Both the position numbers and the translations under genes were made by a program. Below the pieces are notes generated by a model. That model saw only the letters and a list, made by a program, of their open reading frames with translations. It was not told the DNA's origin and did no database searches. From Crotalaria pallida (taxonomy: Eukaryota; Streptophyta; Magnoliopsida; Fabales; Fabaceae), in contig CM075650.1 of NCBI GenBank assembly GCA_037953625.1, forward strand, positions 124,045,706 to 124,109,705: a stretch of DNA of 64,000 nt, given 5' to 3'. This document shows positions 34,360 through 45,816 of this stretch, piece by piece. Numbering within the stretch: the first letter of the stretch is position 1; each line of letters begins with the position of its first letter.

Positions 34360-37300
34360 TTATAGCTCAACACAAATCCTATTAACTAGAGCTTTATTGG
34401 ACCAAGACCTGAACCTAGGAAAACATGAAGAAATTTGAATTGAGACCTCCTTTCTAACTGTCCTAAACACAAGAGAAATGTTCTGGCTATTATTGTTGAA
34501 GACCCGAGCATTCCTTTGAATCCAAATATGATAAATCAAAGCAGAAAAAAGCAGATAAATGCACTTCCTTCTGACCTTGTCATGAAAACCGAATTGCAGC
34601 CACCTTCTCCAATTATTGAATTTGCAGTGCCAAGAATCAATGCAAAACCAGTCACAACAAAACTCAACTAAACCCCTACTCCAATCACACTCAAAAAATA
34701 AATGGTTTCTAGATTCCTCTGCTCTGAGGCAAAGACAACAGTGATTAGGTATATATGAGAAGCTCCTCATTCTGTCAAGAGTCATAAGCCTATTGTGAAA
34801 GGAAAGCCAAGATATAAAGCAATGTTTGGGCACATTTGCTGCATTCCATACAACCTGCCAGCCTTGGAAAATAGAATGGTTATCTAGCAGAAAATCATAA
34901 CCTGATTTGATAGAATAAATTCCATCTTGAGTGTGCAGCCATTGATCAGAGTTGTAAGCTGATCTAAAACCATCCCTAACCTTGATGAGTTGCTTCCAGT
35001 GCCAGCTAGAACCAGCAGAAACCGAATAAGTCCAGAAGTCTTGATTTTGCAGATACACATAATGCACCCCTCTAACCCAAAGGCAATCCTTCTTAGAAGC
35101 CAAATCCCATACTTGTTTGCCAAGAGTTGCCCTATTCCACAAGGCACAGTCCTTGATACCATGACCCCCATGATTCTTGCTCCTACATACCTTACTCCAA
35201 GCCATATTAGCATGAACATGACCTGCATCATTTACACCCCACAGAAAAGTTCTGCAGACTTTTTCAATACCCCTAATTACAGCTTTAGGTAAAATAAAAG
35301 CATATGCCCAATAAGTATGCAAATTAAGGAGAACAGAATTAATCAAGCATAACCTGCCATGGTAGGATAGATTCCTGGATTTCCATTGCTGCACCCTCTT
35401 AGTAACCTTGTCAATGAGAACATTACAAGATGCTGCATTCCATTTCTTAGCTGATACAGGCAAACCAAGGTACCTAAAAGGAAAGGAACCTTTTGTAAAA
35501 CCTGTAATACTGACTAGCTCAAATTGCCTAGCTTGATCCACACCAGCCATTAAAATAGAAGACTTATCATGATTAGCTTCTAAACCAGCCTTGGAAGCAA
35601 AATCCTGAAGCACAGATGTCATAATTGAAACACTGGCAGGATGTGCTTTACAAAACAACATCAAGTCATCAGCAAATATCAAATTGACCAATCTGAGATC
35701 TTTGCAGAGAGGATGGTACCTAAAGTTCCTGTGCTTAGAGGCATGCTGCAAAGACCTTGTCAAGTACTCCATGACCATAACAAAAATAAGAGGAGAGACA
35801 GGATCACCCTGTCTCAAACCCCTAGAGCCTTTAAATCTGTTGCCTCTGGTTCCATTAATAACAATTGCATAAGACACACTGGTCACACAAGCCATTATCC
35901 AGGTGATAAACTTTTCTGGAAAATTGAGTGCTTCCAACAGATTCTCAATAAAAGTCCACTCAACTGTGTCATATGCTTTCTTAAAATCAATCTTCATCAT
36001 ACATCTTGGAGAAATTCTTCTTCTACCATAGAGCCTGAGCAACTCTTGAGTCATCAATATATTCTGTATAATATTCCTGCCCTGCACAAAAGCTGTTTGG
36101 TTGTCCTGAACAATCTTAGGCAACACCAAATTCAACCTAGAACACAGAAGTTTACTGATGCATTTGTACACTGTGTTACAACAAGCAATAGGCCTAAATT
36201 GATGAACCTGATTAGGATCATCTAATTTAGGAATCAGCACCAAGTCAGTAGTATTCAATTCAGAAAGCATATGACCAGAGAAGAAAAAGCCTCTGACAGC
36301 ACTGCAAACATCTGAACCAACAATGTCCCAAGCCTTCATAAAGAACCCTGCACCATAACCATCTGGCCCTGGAGATCTGTCTTTGTGTATAGAGAACATG
36401 GCTTGTTGAATTTCCAGATCAGAAAAAGGCCTAACCAAAGCTAATTGATCCTCAGCAGATAAGATGGTACCTTCAGATATAACATTATCACAGACCTGAC
36501 TATTCCTGCTTCTGCTTCTGAAGAGTCTCTCATAATAAGCTTGAAACTCCTTATGAATTAAAGTTGGATCTGAGATAGAAATACCACTAGCATATGTGAT
36601 ATTCAAGACGTTATTCTGATAAATTCTTTGCTTGATGGACTGATGAAAGATTTGAGTGTTAGCATCACCATCTTTTAGCCATGTCAGTTTTGCTTTCTGC
36701 CTGAGAAAGGAAACAGCAGCAAACTTCACCTGATTATATTCCTTAATGATGTCTCTTTCTGCCAATTGCAACTGCAGATCATAAGGTCTAACAGTAAGAT
36801 CCTGCTGAATCACACGAAGTCTCTGCCTCAAATCAACTTCCTTCTTATCAATATTGAAAAAGTGCTCTCTATTAAGGTTACAGAGATGCTTCCTTAGAAA
36901 AAAGAGTTTCCTGCAAATCTGAAACATCATACTGCCCTCAACTTCCATAGACCAAACAGCCTTAACCATTGGATGGAAATCATCATGCTTAGCCCACATG
37001 TTAAAAAATTTAAAACTTGGTTGCTTATGAACATAAGCACATCCCCAGTCAATTAAAATAGGGCAATGATCTGATACACCAGGCAACAGAAAATCAGCAA
37101 AGGAATTCGGCCACATATTGCACCAAGCTTCATTAACCAAGGCCCTATCCAACTTGGAAACAATTCTATCCTCACCAAATTGCATATTAGACCAAGTATA
37201 GAAACTACCTCTAGCAGACATATCAGATCAAGAGCAAGTATAAACACAATCTTGAAAATCCTGGAGTAGACAAGGATCACACAGGTTACCTCCCAATTTC

Positions 37301-37749
37301 TCCTCTTGATTTAGGCATGTATTGAAATCCCCTAGAACAAGCCAAGGAATCTCAATAAAGGTACTCATGCCCTTCAAAACCTCCCACAACTCTTTCCTCT
37401 GAGAATGGTCATTAGAAGCATAAACAAAAGTGACAAAAAATGACCTAGAGTTGAGCTTCTCTGTAACAAAACAGTGCACATACTGTTCAGATCTAGCAAT
37501 GATGACCACATTGAACATGTCAGCTTTCCAGAACACCCAGATTCTTCCAACAGGCCAAATATCCAAATTATGAAATGAGCCCTAACCATAAGCTATTCTA
37601 TTTTGAACAGTTTGAAAGGAATGAATCCTCGATTTATTTTCTAAAATTGCAAAAAGACCTATTCTATACTTTCTATATATAGCAACAACTTCTTGTTGCT
37701 TTTGAGGGTTGTTAAGCCCTCTAACATTCCAAGAACAAATCCTATCCAT
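34360..37749 (-). pseudogene. LINE ORF2 (endonuclease-reverse transcriptase), two in-frame stops
   Basis: ORF2 supplies nicking and target-primed reverse transcription. The frame starts at ATG 37749 with an endonuclease domain (CSWNVRGLNNPQKQQEVV, WLVLGDFNTCL, SDHCPILIDW). Reverse transcriptase follows: ALVRPFSDLEIQQAMF, DGYGAGFFMKAW, MMKIDFKKAYDTVEWTF, GLRQGDPVSPLIFVMVMEYL and the catalytic FADDLMLF. The C terminus has the zinc-binding tail (HCCLCLRAEESRNHLFFEC) and ends at 34360. In-frame stops lie at 37582-37584 (TAG in the endonuclease) and 37228-37230 (TGA); coding continues in the same frame after both. The remaining open part is 953 codons. Its start overlaps the end of ORF1 by eight bases (ATGGATAG). 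Confidence 0.92.
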
Positions 37750-39020
37750 GAGGAATCTGCTTAGAGGTTTCCCCCTTCTGCAAATTCTTTTTGCTTCTAG
37801 TAGTCACAGTTGTCCATTCTTCCTCAGCCTGTGTAGTAATATCCTGAACCACAACATCATTTTGAACCTGAACCTCCTTCCCTTTTTTTAGAATATTGCT
37901 CTCTGGTCCAAGGATTTGATTCACATGTTCAATTGCAGATTCAACATTCTCTGTTGGAATTGAGCCCTCTTCAATACTTCTTTTCAGTTTAAGGCTTATG
38001 CTTAACAACCCACTACTGCTTAACACCCTTCCTACACATCTTCTCATCATGACCATAATTAGAGAATTTAGCACACAAAAGTGGCTTCCATTCATACACC
38101 ACTTTTTGAGTAGTGATATTCCCTTTCTCGTCTTCAAAGAAAACCTCATCAGGTAATGCAGCAGGGTCTACTTCAATAAGCACCCTTGCATAATTGACCC
38201 TATTCCTTTCCTGAGTAACCTGATCAACCATAATTGGAGAACCTATCAAACTGGCAATCTTTCCAAGGGCCTTGGCACCCCAAAATTTCAAACTGAGGTT
38301 GGGTAACTGAACCCAAATTGGCACCTTCTCCATAAAACTCTTCCTCCCAGACCTGCCAGTCCATGGTGCAAGGATAATAGGTTTTTTATCAAAGTGATAA
38401 ATACCTATATCCAGCACTGTGTTCCTTGCTTCAATAGAATTGAATCTCACAATGAACATCTCATCACCATCCATCAAGATTTTATCAATACCATGCTTCC
38501 CCCATGCTTTCTTCAAATAACCACTCATAGCAGAATAAGGGGGTTTAGAACCCAACACATAGCACACCAAGGCTGTTTCCCAGTATTTCAATTCATCCTC
38601 TATATCAGATGGTTCAATCAACCCTATTGAGATTCCCTCTTTAAGAACTGGTTGATGAAACATGAGTTTTCTCCTGCATTTCTTAGTCTTGAAATATCAA
38701 AATTATCCCAAACACTAGCAGGTTTGGGCATGCTGTGTACAAGACTTGTCAAAATCTTTCTCTGCAGAATCCTTATTCAGCAAAGTGCCTGATTGATGCA
38801 CTACACTATCTTGCACAACAGGATCTGGCTTCTTTTGAATTCTATTCTTTATTTCATCAAGCAACGATAACAATTCTCCTTGTTTCTTGGGAGACAAGTT
38901 ATCCAGGTTCAAATCATCCAGGGCATCGAAATCAATCGGAAAAGGGTCTTTAGAAGGAGTTTGAGGATTTTGAGAGGAAGAGGGCGTTTTAGGGGGACGA
39001 CCCCGCTTCTTTTTCGACAT
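37742..39020 (-). pseudogene. LINE ORF1 (DUF4283-type RNA-binding protein), frameshifted
   Basis: ORF1 of plant L1 elements binds the element RNA. ATG 39020 starts a basic N terminus (MSKKKRGRPPKTP) followed by an acidic helix-forming stretch; this frame ends at 38715. The DUF4283 part is open at 38663-38013 (ELKYWETALVCYVLG, WGKHGIDKIL, IPIWVQLPNL-like PIWVQLPNLSLKFWG). It ends near CAKFSNYGHDEKMC, a zinc-knuckle relic in which the second cysteine is phenylalanine. The C-terminal tail (EEEWTTVTTRSKKNLQKG) is open in a shifted frame to TAG 37744-37742. At least two frameshifts separate the parts. A fusion with ORF2 is excluded by the frame change at the ATGGATAG overlap. Confidence 0.85.
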
Positions 39021-40100
39021 GGCAGAGCCAACAACGGCGACACAAGGCCACCGTGAGAGAAGACAAGGCCAAACCCTAGCAGAGAAAAGTCAAACACGGT
39101 ATATTAGTTATTATTAATATAAATCAATATTCTTTACTTAGTCATGCCCATTCACTTATTTTTTTTAGCACATCAATTATAAATTTTTCATCATTAATTC
39201 ATTCTTATTTAACTTACACTTATAATAAATTTTATATCAATAATTCATAACATTATTCACTATAATAGTGCATTTAAACACAAACATAAACATAACATTA
39301 AATACACATATATTATATAGACTCAAATAAGCAATCTTTCTCTCTTTCTATTCAAATATATACTAGTATTAGATTCATAGTAAATTTTCTATTTACATTC
39401 TTTAATTTATACCTAGAGAAATTTCTATATTAATAATTTATAATCATAATCACAATAACAATATATTCACACCCAAATGCAAACAATAAATACAATTAAT
39501 AATTTAGTACTAGTCACACATACACAAGCATATATTTAACCAAAATCCACTATCCTAAGGTTTAATGAACAACTTAAATTATAACATTAATTAATAATAC
39601 CTAAACTCAATTATTTTATCAATATTGAGGGTATTTCTTGCTTACAATTTCCATTACAAATTTCTTTAACTCTTAAGCTTAAATAATAAAGAAATACTCC
39701 TTCTTACCTTGAATTGAGGAGAAAGAGGGTTTAAAGGGAGGCTTATGAAGAGAAAGTTTCTTTCTAAGCTTCAAAGCCAAACTTTAGTTCCTCTTGATTC
39801 CTATACTTCTCATTCTTCCACTTCATGATTGAGAGTTTCATAAATAAGGTTGAGGTGGTGATATTGGATGAGAAGGGAGATGAGGGTTTGAGGTTAAAGG
39901 CCACAATATTGATGGATTCTTGGAGTAAATCAAGTATAGAAAAGAAAATAGAGTTGATATTTGTTGATTTTTATTGAATATAATGAAGAAAATTGAAGGA
40001 TTTTAGGTGAAGAAGAAGAAGAATTCGAAGAATATCGAGAGGGAAGTAAAGAGGTCGAAGGTTCTGGAAAAATATACAAGAAAATGAATGGAAAATCTGA

Positions 40101-40192
40101 TTTAATCGCTTTCGGAATGTGGAACTAATCGAGTACCATGACTACTCGATTACCATGGACTACTCGAGTACCATGGACTAATCGAGTAGTCC
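40101..40192 (-). promoter_or_regulatory. CG-centred near-palindrome array in LTR C
   Basis: CG centres at 40107, 40130, 40147, 40165 and 40183 lie in words such as AATCGAGT, ACTCGATT and ACTCGAGT, with CCATGG or CCATG between most of them. Pitch is 17-23 bp. The words look like hybrids of the AATCGATT and ACTCGAGT motifs of other LTRs here. The array lies 419-510 bp from the LTR start, like those of element 1 and the solo LTR. Confidence 0.5.
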
Positions 40193-40610
40193 AACATATT
40201 TTTTTTATTTTATTTTTTTTAAACTATTAATTGATTAGTTTTTGATATCTATTATTTCTTTGTACTTCAAAATGCCTTATCTTATTCGTTAACCGTTGGA
40301 TCTTGCTCAACTTTGAAGACAAGATTCTTTGTATACTTATTTTCACATCCAACGGTGGAATTTGTGTTTAGAGCTGTAAATAATTTATTTCTAATTTCCT
40401 CATATAAGGCGTTTCTAACACCAAAAACGTTGTAATTAACACTATTTTCTTCATTTTTCCATCTCCTATACAATGTCGACGCTTCCTAATTCCTTCATGA
40501 CATTCAAATGAATTCTTAATTCTTTACCTTAAATCCTTTAAAAACCTAATTGTTATTTTTCTAATATTATTATTATTACAATTATTTGGTATAAAATTTA
40601 GGATGTTACA

Positions 40611-41668
40611 TCCGATACTCATAAGGTATTTACCTGACTTAATACCACAAGCTTGAACTAACTGTAATCTTTTATTACAAAACTTCCCATCACTCATTCA
40701 AACTTATCACGTCTTTGACTTACTCTCCGTCACTAAGCTCACACGATACACCATTTTTGCCATGATTAACCTTCACTTTCTTCGCAAATCCTCCAATCTT
40801 ATTCCTAAAAACCATGGCTACTCACCCCGTTTATCTCCACAATCACTCAATCAAGGGGAACTTAAGGTCGCAAAAGTCTCTATCTTAAACACTATTCAAG
40901 TCGTACTATGGTGTCCTCAAATTTCATTTAGTCTTAAAGGCATCGTTGGGTATTCTAAAGCCATCAAAAGACCTCATGATCTTAGGATTCACCATCTACA
41001 ACAATCATTTTAGGGTTTAAGGGTGTCCTTAGCTTCATAATCAACCACCAACTTCTCTTATTTGGTTCTCCTAATGCACTCTGTTACAATACTTCCGTCT
41101 GTTTCTCTTCTTAGCCAGAGGGTTCTTGTTGTAATTCTTGCTATTTATCTTCACCGCAAAACTACTCTGTCCTCCAAACTTACCCAAAATGTTACGAGCT
41201 CCTAGCGCTCCTTGCAATTTGCCCACTCCACTAAGTCTCTTAAAAGATTTGATCCTCTAACTTCGCCCAAATTTTCAGCCACATGGACAACTTCTATACC
41301 ATTTCCCCTAACAATTTTGCCATTAATGCCATAAATCCTATTGTTCAGGATGGCTTACTCACTTCTCAAAGAGGCTAAAAGGACCTAATCATTCTACGCC
41401 ATTCACTATATTCCTTTCATCCTCCAAAATCTTTACACACTAAACAAGCGTAGGCTCTTTCTTTCATCGAGGACCTTACTTTAATTGGCATAACACGCTT
41501 GAGGAGTAACAGATCAGGGAAACCTTTCATGAAATCATTGTCTTGTCAAAGAAATTTGACAAAACGTAAATCATTGCAAGCTGATTTCTCATCTTATGGT
41601 ATTTTTGGGTCCTTGGGGGTTAACTTGGGTAAATTTTTATCAAAGGGTCACATTGTCAAATTAGATGT
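40611..41668 (-). other. Degraded interior of a minus-strand element (probably element E)
   Basis: No domain is recognisable in 1.06 kb. It ends with GATGT (41664-41668), the TSD of the Copia element; the sequence resumes at 59111. Because a primer site follows at 59399, this stretch plus 59116-59398 is probably the decayed interior of the element whose LTR starts at 59416. Confidence 0.4.
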
Positions 41669-41823
41669 TGTAAAAACTACAATCGGTGGTAGAAATAACT
41701 AGGAGACACTAGGAGAACACCTAGAAGGGGGGGTTGAATAGGTGTTAGAGAAACCTTGAAAGATTTTCGAAAGACACAAATCGAAACGATTAAAACAAAT
41801 GATTTTTGCAAATTTCTCAGATC

Positions 41824-41951
41824 TTAATCGATTAAGACAAGAAGTTAATCGATTAAAACACTTGGTTAATCGATTAATTTAACAAGTTAATCGATCAATA
41901 CCGAAAGATTGATTTAGGTTAATCGATTAACTGAAGCAGTTAATCGATTAA
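41824..41951 (-). promoter_or_regulatory. Second TTAATCGATTAA array in the Copia LTR
   Basis: Copies start at 41824, 41845, 41866, 41887 (GATCAA variant), 41919 and 41940. Spacings are 21, 21, 21, 32 and 21 bp, close to whole helical turns. The right LTR has the same array at about 57613-57740, with its own small changes. Confidence 0.65.
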
Positions 41952-42885
41952 TCACTGTTAAAACTGAAAAATCACTTTTCAATCAAATACGAAAATCAAT
42001 CAATTAAAACGTATGATCAGAGATAAAGCGGAATTGATTAACACCAATATTCTTATTGATTACCTAGGTTATGAAAATGATTTTCCCCAAATCAATTTGC
42101 ACAATTAAGATTCAATTCAATCAATTATGAAAATCAATCTTTTCTAGGTTTTCAACCAAGAACAATATTGAAATGACTTGAATGTAAATAGTTAAGGGAT
42201 TAGAGATACGACACAGTGGTTTATCCTGGTTCACTTTCATCCACTTGAAAGCTACATCCAGTCCCCTCTTCAACCAAGAGAGATTCTTCACTATGAGGAA
42301 TTAGAGTTCTCAAATTACAAGTAAATGCCTCTCAAGACTCCCTTCTTGATAGCCTACAAGAGATACTCCACACCCTTGCCTTGTAATCCTATTGAATCTA
42401 ATCTAACCTCTTCTCTTGCTTGTTGATATCCCCACAACAAGTCTTCCACTTGCTTGATGATGCCTCACACCAAGACTTCCACTTGCTTGTTAACACAACA
42501 AGACTTCCAAGATAACTTTGCTTGATGAACAACCACCAAGTATTCCTTTGTTGTAGATAGCATGCCTTCTTTGCAATGATTACAACTCAAATGTAAAACA
42601 AATAACAATCCTATGAATCTCTTTCAAGAGCTATGAAAATATCAACATAAGAGATTCAAAGATTCTTGATCAAAGAATGTAAAAGTTGAAAGCTTTGATC
42701 TATGAAAGTGAGAGAGAATAGTGTGGCTTTGATCTATGTAAACTTGATGTAAAAATGATGCTTGATTTGTTCTAATTAATCACAAAGATTAGGAAAAGGT
42801 TTATATAGAATACCCAAAAGTTAGTAGCACTAAAAACTGATTTTGAGAAGTGAAAAACGTATTTTAAAAACCAGTTCTACAGGTC

Positions 42886-42969
42886 TTAATCGATTAACAC
42901 ATAGCTTAATCGATTAAGCACTGTAGTTTTGAAAGAGTTAATCGATTAAAATAAGCCTTAATCGATTAG
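42886..42969 (-). promoter_or_regulatory. TTAATCGATTAA pairs upstream of the Copia TATA box
   Basis: Copies start at 42886, 42906, 42938 and 42958 (the last ends in G). Spacings are 20, 32 and 20 bp, close to 2, 3 and 2 helical turns. In element orientation they lie about 80-160 bp upstream of the TATA box. Confidence 0.6.
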
Positions 42970-43321
42970 ATCAGTGAAAATCACTTAGAAACTTGTTTTC
43001 TCAAAACTAAACCTTTTCTTTCAAACCTTTAAGCCACCTATTGATTTTAGGTTAAGTGAAAACTCAAATTATGATTTAATCATGACCTTGATAGAGATTC
43101 ATTACCCTCTATAGGACTCTACCCAAACTCATCAAATAAAAGACTTAATCTTGAGAGGCTAAAAATATTACAAAAATACTCAAACTAAGTCTTCATGAGC
43201 TTGCTCTCTCTTCATCCTTTGTTGAGTGTTGTTTGCTTGTTGAGCTTGAACTTGATCAACATATTTGTAGCTTGTTCAAAATCTTTTGTCATTTATCAAA
43301 ACAGTCTCAATGGATCTTACA

Positions 43322-43589
43322 ATCTCCCCCTTTTTGAAAATGACAAACATGTTTTGAAGTTGTTTGAAGTTGTTAATGCTTGAACCATTTGATCACTTGG
43401 TGAGAAACTTGCTCCCCCTCAATTAATGCTTTTGACATTTGAAATCCAATTGATAGAAGCTTGATTCTCCTCTTATCTTCAACAACTTTGCTCAACCTAT
43501 ATAAAAACAACAAAACAAACCTTTCTCCCCCTTTTGGCATTATCAAAAAGTAATATATACCAATTGAAATACAAAATACTAAGCCAAAA
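43322..43589 (-). other. Copia interior next to the 3' LTR
   Basis: Contains the inverted polypurine tract and low-complexity CT-rich sequence, without coding. CAAAA at 43585-43589 is the left TSD of gypsy B. Confidence 0.6.
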
Positions 43590-44237
43590 TGTGACGCTCT
43601 CTTTTTACTTGAAAATAATTAATATTTCCAAATAGTTGAATACTTGCTATCAAAATTAGGACTAGAAAATTTTTCCTTTTTAAAATTAGTACTTGCTCGT
43701 CCATAAACCCTTTTTAATATAAACCATTATTTGAATTCGGCTTAGCACTATCTTAAGTTCGAAAAGGCTCTCGAGACATCATTCCCTTAATTATAGAAAA
43801 ATATTAATCGTTGTTATTATTAAAACATATCATTTGTCTCTCGAGTTGGATTTGAATATATAATTCATAAACTTTTTGCCGAATCCTTTTCAAATAGAAA
43901 TCAGAGTTCGCGGATGTAAAAATAATATTTATGGGGCACTGCTGAGGTAAAGAAAACATCATATATATATATATATATAAGTCATAACATAAAACCCCAT
44001 CAGTACAGTCAGTAGCAAGTGGTAAAAAGTCGAGATAGCAAGTTTGATAAAACATATACAAAACCAGCTGCATTATATGAAACCTCACTCTAAGACCTCT
44101 CAATATATACAATATATAACAAAATCCCAAAAGCAGAAATCCCAGAGCAAGTCATCTGTGTCCTCAACAGCTCCTCAGATCCTCCATAGCTCTATCCCTA
44201 GGATCTAGGATCCAAAACATCTACGCTATGCAGGCTC

Positions 44238-44711
44238 CTATGAACCAACGGGTCCACCTCTAGCTGAAACAGTCGGCTTAACATGCACCTCCTCCTCGCT
44301 CTCATCCTCCACAGGGTCCTCCTCGATCTCGCCCGACTGTGTAGAGACCCCACCATTGGGTCTAGGATCTGCAGAGGCAGTCCTATCAAAGTCAGTCGGA
44401 CCAGGAGAAGGAGTCTCCTCAGTGACAACTCTATGGGAGGAAGGATGAGAACGAGTGGCAGCTCTGAAACGAAAACTATGAAGACGACGCATAGGTCGAG
44501 CCGGGGGTGGTCCTCTATATGTATAAAAAGGTGGAACATGCATAGTATAGGCTAATGGGATCCTAAATCGACGCGGTCGCACTCGCACTAGAGGGTTAGG
44601 GTGGTAGAGAGTGATCTCAACCTCCCCCTCAAAAGTGGCACGGTGCTCCTCATACGTCCATATGCCACTAGGGATAGGGCGTATCTCGATGCAAGCTAGG
44701 TATCTGGCCAT
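44238..44711 (-). CDS. LTR-encoded conserved ORF of gypsy B (left copy)
   Basis: An intact frame of 157 codons starts at ATG 44711, just after an acceptor-like CTGTTTAG-GTG. It is homologous to the gypsy A LTR ORF: MARYLACIEIRPIPSGIW, FEGEVEITLYHPNPL, RPRRFRIP, YTMHVPPFYTYRGPPP. Its tail is acidic (GEIEEDPVEDESEEE). A minus-strand frame in the predicted upstream exon (ATG 46411 to the donor at 46229, 61 codons) would join it in phase 0, giving a possible protein near 219 residues; gypsy A shows no such extension. Function is unknown and I recognise no named domain. The conserved first 65 residues look like a compact folded domain followed by a flexible tail. Confidence 0.6.
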   Translation of the reverse strand: MARYLACIEIRPIPSGIWTYEEHRATFEGEVEITLYHPNPLVRVRPRRFRIPLAYTMHVPPFYTYRGPPPARPMRRLHSFRFRAATRSHPSSHRVVTEETPSPGPTDFDRTASADPRPNGGVSTQSGEIEEDPVEDESEEEVHVKPTVSARGGPVGS

Positions 44712-44903
44712 CACCTAAACAGGGCACAGGGAGTAAGTATACACCTATACATAATTGATAAAGACTAAAATTATAATCACAAATATATCATGGACATATA
44801 ATAATGCAAATACATATGAGCACACCAGTTTTTCAACATTATAACTCTTATAATGCAAGTGGCATGATGTATGATTTTCTATCCACAACTGAGGCCTCTA
44901 AAA

Positions 44904-45187
44904 GTCCATCTTGGACGTCCATCCAATACACCCTTGTGTTCCCGGAACACCGACATTCGTTCCCAGAACGTAATGCCAAACCATACTTGGATAATAAGCA
45001 TCACTCCCGGAGTGTGCACCACGTTCCCAGAACGCATACGTTCCCAGAACGCATCAAAACCAGGTCCCGGACACTGGCCACATATCTATAATGTGTCATC
45101 AAGTAGGTTATAATTTGGTACTCCCGGAGTACCCTCCTCATATTCCCAGAATATGATAAACGTTCCTACCAACCAGACTTCCAGTCT
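44904..45187 (-). repeat. Hairpin array with constant centre and covarying stems, gypsy B LTR
   Basis: At least ten inverted repeats occur in 284 bp, most centred on TCCC[AG]GA: GTCCA/TGGAC (44904-44916), GTGTTCC/GGAACAC (44936-44950), CGTTC/GAACG (44958-44970, 45022-45034, 45039-45051), CACTCC/GGAGTG (45002-45014), GTCC/GGAC (45064-45072), CACAT/ATGTG (45079-45095), TACTCC/GGAGTA (45119-45131), CATATTC/GAATATG (45139-45155), AGACT/AGTCT (45175-45187). Stem bases differ but stay paired. The right LTR repeats the array at about 52948-53232. Confidence 0.8.
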
Positions 45188-45408
45188 ATATGGATGCACA
45201 ATTATCGGGGTTGGTTTTATCTTTGCATTAATTATGTGATTTAGAAAATATTCCAATTTTCTCTTTTGAATGATTTATTTGAGGTATACTTTTTGGCACA
45301 AAATTCTTCTTTGAATTATTTCCAAAACATGCCCTTAAAGCCTAGATTGGGAAACTCACAATCAATGGTATTCAAAAACTTAACTTTTTATTTTTCAGAT
45401 TCAGGTAC

Positions 45409-45439
45409 TAACCGGTTACAATTTCAGGCTAACCGGTTA
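45409..45439 (-). promoter_or_regulatory. TAACCGGTTA pair, 21 bp pitch (most downstream)
   Basis: Copies at 45409 and 45430 are separated by an 11 bp linker. It lies inside the predicted LTR intron. The same pair is at 53454/53475. Confidence 0.6.
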
Positions 45440-45785
45440 GAATTACAGACCTGAACTGTTTACCATTGCAATTCAGAAAACCCTTTTTCTTGAATTCTCT
45501 ACCCAATCCAGAAACAAATTCAACATTGTTTTATACCTCAAAAACCATTGTTTTCAACATTCAAAAGTCCAAATCACATTCCATTCTCCAATGAACATAA
45601 TTTCCTCTTGAAATTATCTTATTAACTTAAGGCATAAACTCCATTCCTTCAAATCTGAACCATGATGTTATAAACACTCATCTTCAGATTATTTATAATG
45701 GAATTAAAGTATAGATTTGAGCCAAAATCACTAACATCTCAGGACTGATTTAATAAATGGATTTTCTTTGAAATTTTACAGTGTC

Positions 45786-45816
45786 TAACCAGTTACAATT
45801 ATCGAGTAACCGGTTA
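45786..45816 (-). promoter_or_regulatory. TAACCGGTTA pair, 21 bp pitch (middle)
   Basis: Copies at 45786 (TAACCAGTTA, mutated) and 45807. The right LTR has both perfect at 53831/53852. Confidence 0.6.

Larger units (their letters stand above)
34188..39102 (-). mobile_element. L1-type LINE, nearly full length, inactivated
   Basis: A minus-strand LINE of about 4.9 kb encodes ORF1 (basic N terminus, DUF4283, knuckle-like motif) and ORF2 (endonuclease, reverse transcriptase, zinc-binding reverse-transcriptase tail). ATTAGTT at 34181-34187 and 39103-39109 is a candidate TSD. The 3' end adjoins only a short T run (34188-34192). Only about 80 bp lies 5' of ORF1. Several stops and frameshifts make it inactive. 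It interrupts LTR C and is therefore younger than that insertion. Confidence 0.85.
33773..40610 (-). repeat. LTR C (minus strand), split by a LINE
   Basis: The LTR starts TGTAACATCC at 33773 and ends GGATGTTACA at 40610. Without the LINE and its duplicated target it is about 1.9 kb. The block TTCGTTAACCGTTGGATCTTG (from about 40288) is homologous to the solo LTR (61900) and to element 1 (about 450). A donor AATTCAAG-GTAAGAAGG (minus, GT at 39717) and an acceptor CAATTTTAG (AG at 33980-33979) suggest the same LTR intron plan as in its relatives. The 3' partner LTR was not identified. Confidence 0.75.
41669..43321 (-). repeat. Left LTR (3' LTR) of the Copia element
   Basis: 1653 bp. It carries two TTAATCGATTAA clusters, a TATA box (TATATAA on the minus strand, 42801-42807) between them, and CTTCCACTTGCTTG repeats at 42440-42540. 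It is nearly identical by eye to the right copy. Confidence 0.9.

Noticed and set aside
35641..36225. 194-codon plus-strand frame
   Set aside because: It is the complement of the LINE reverse transcriptase coding region.
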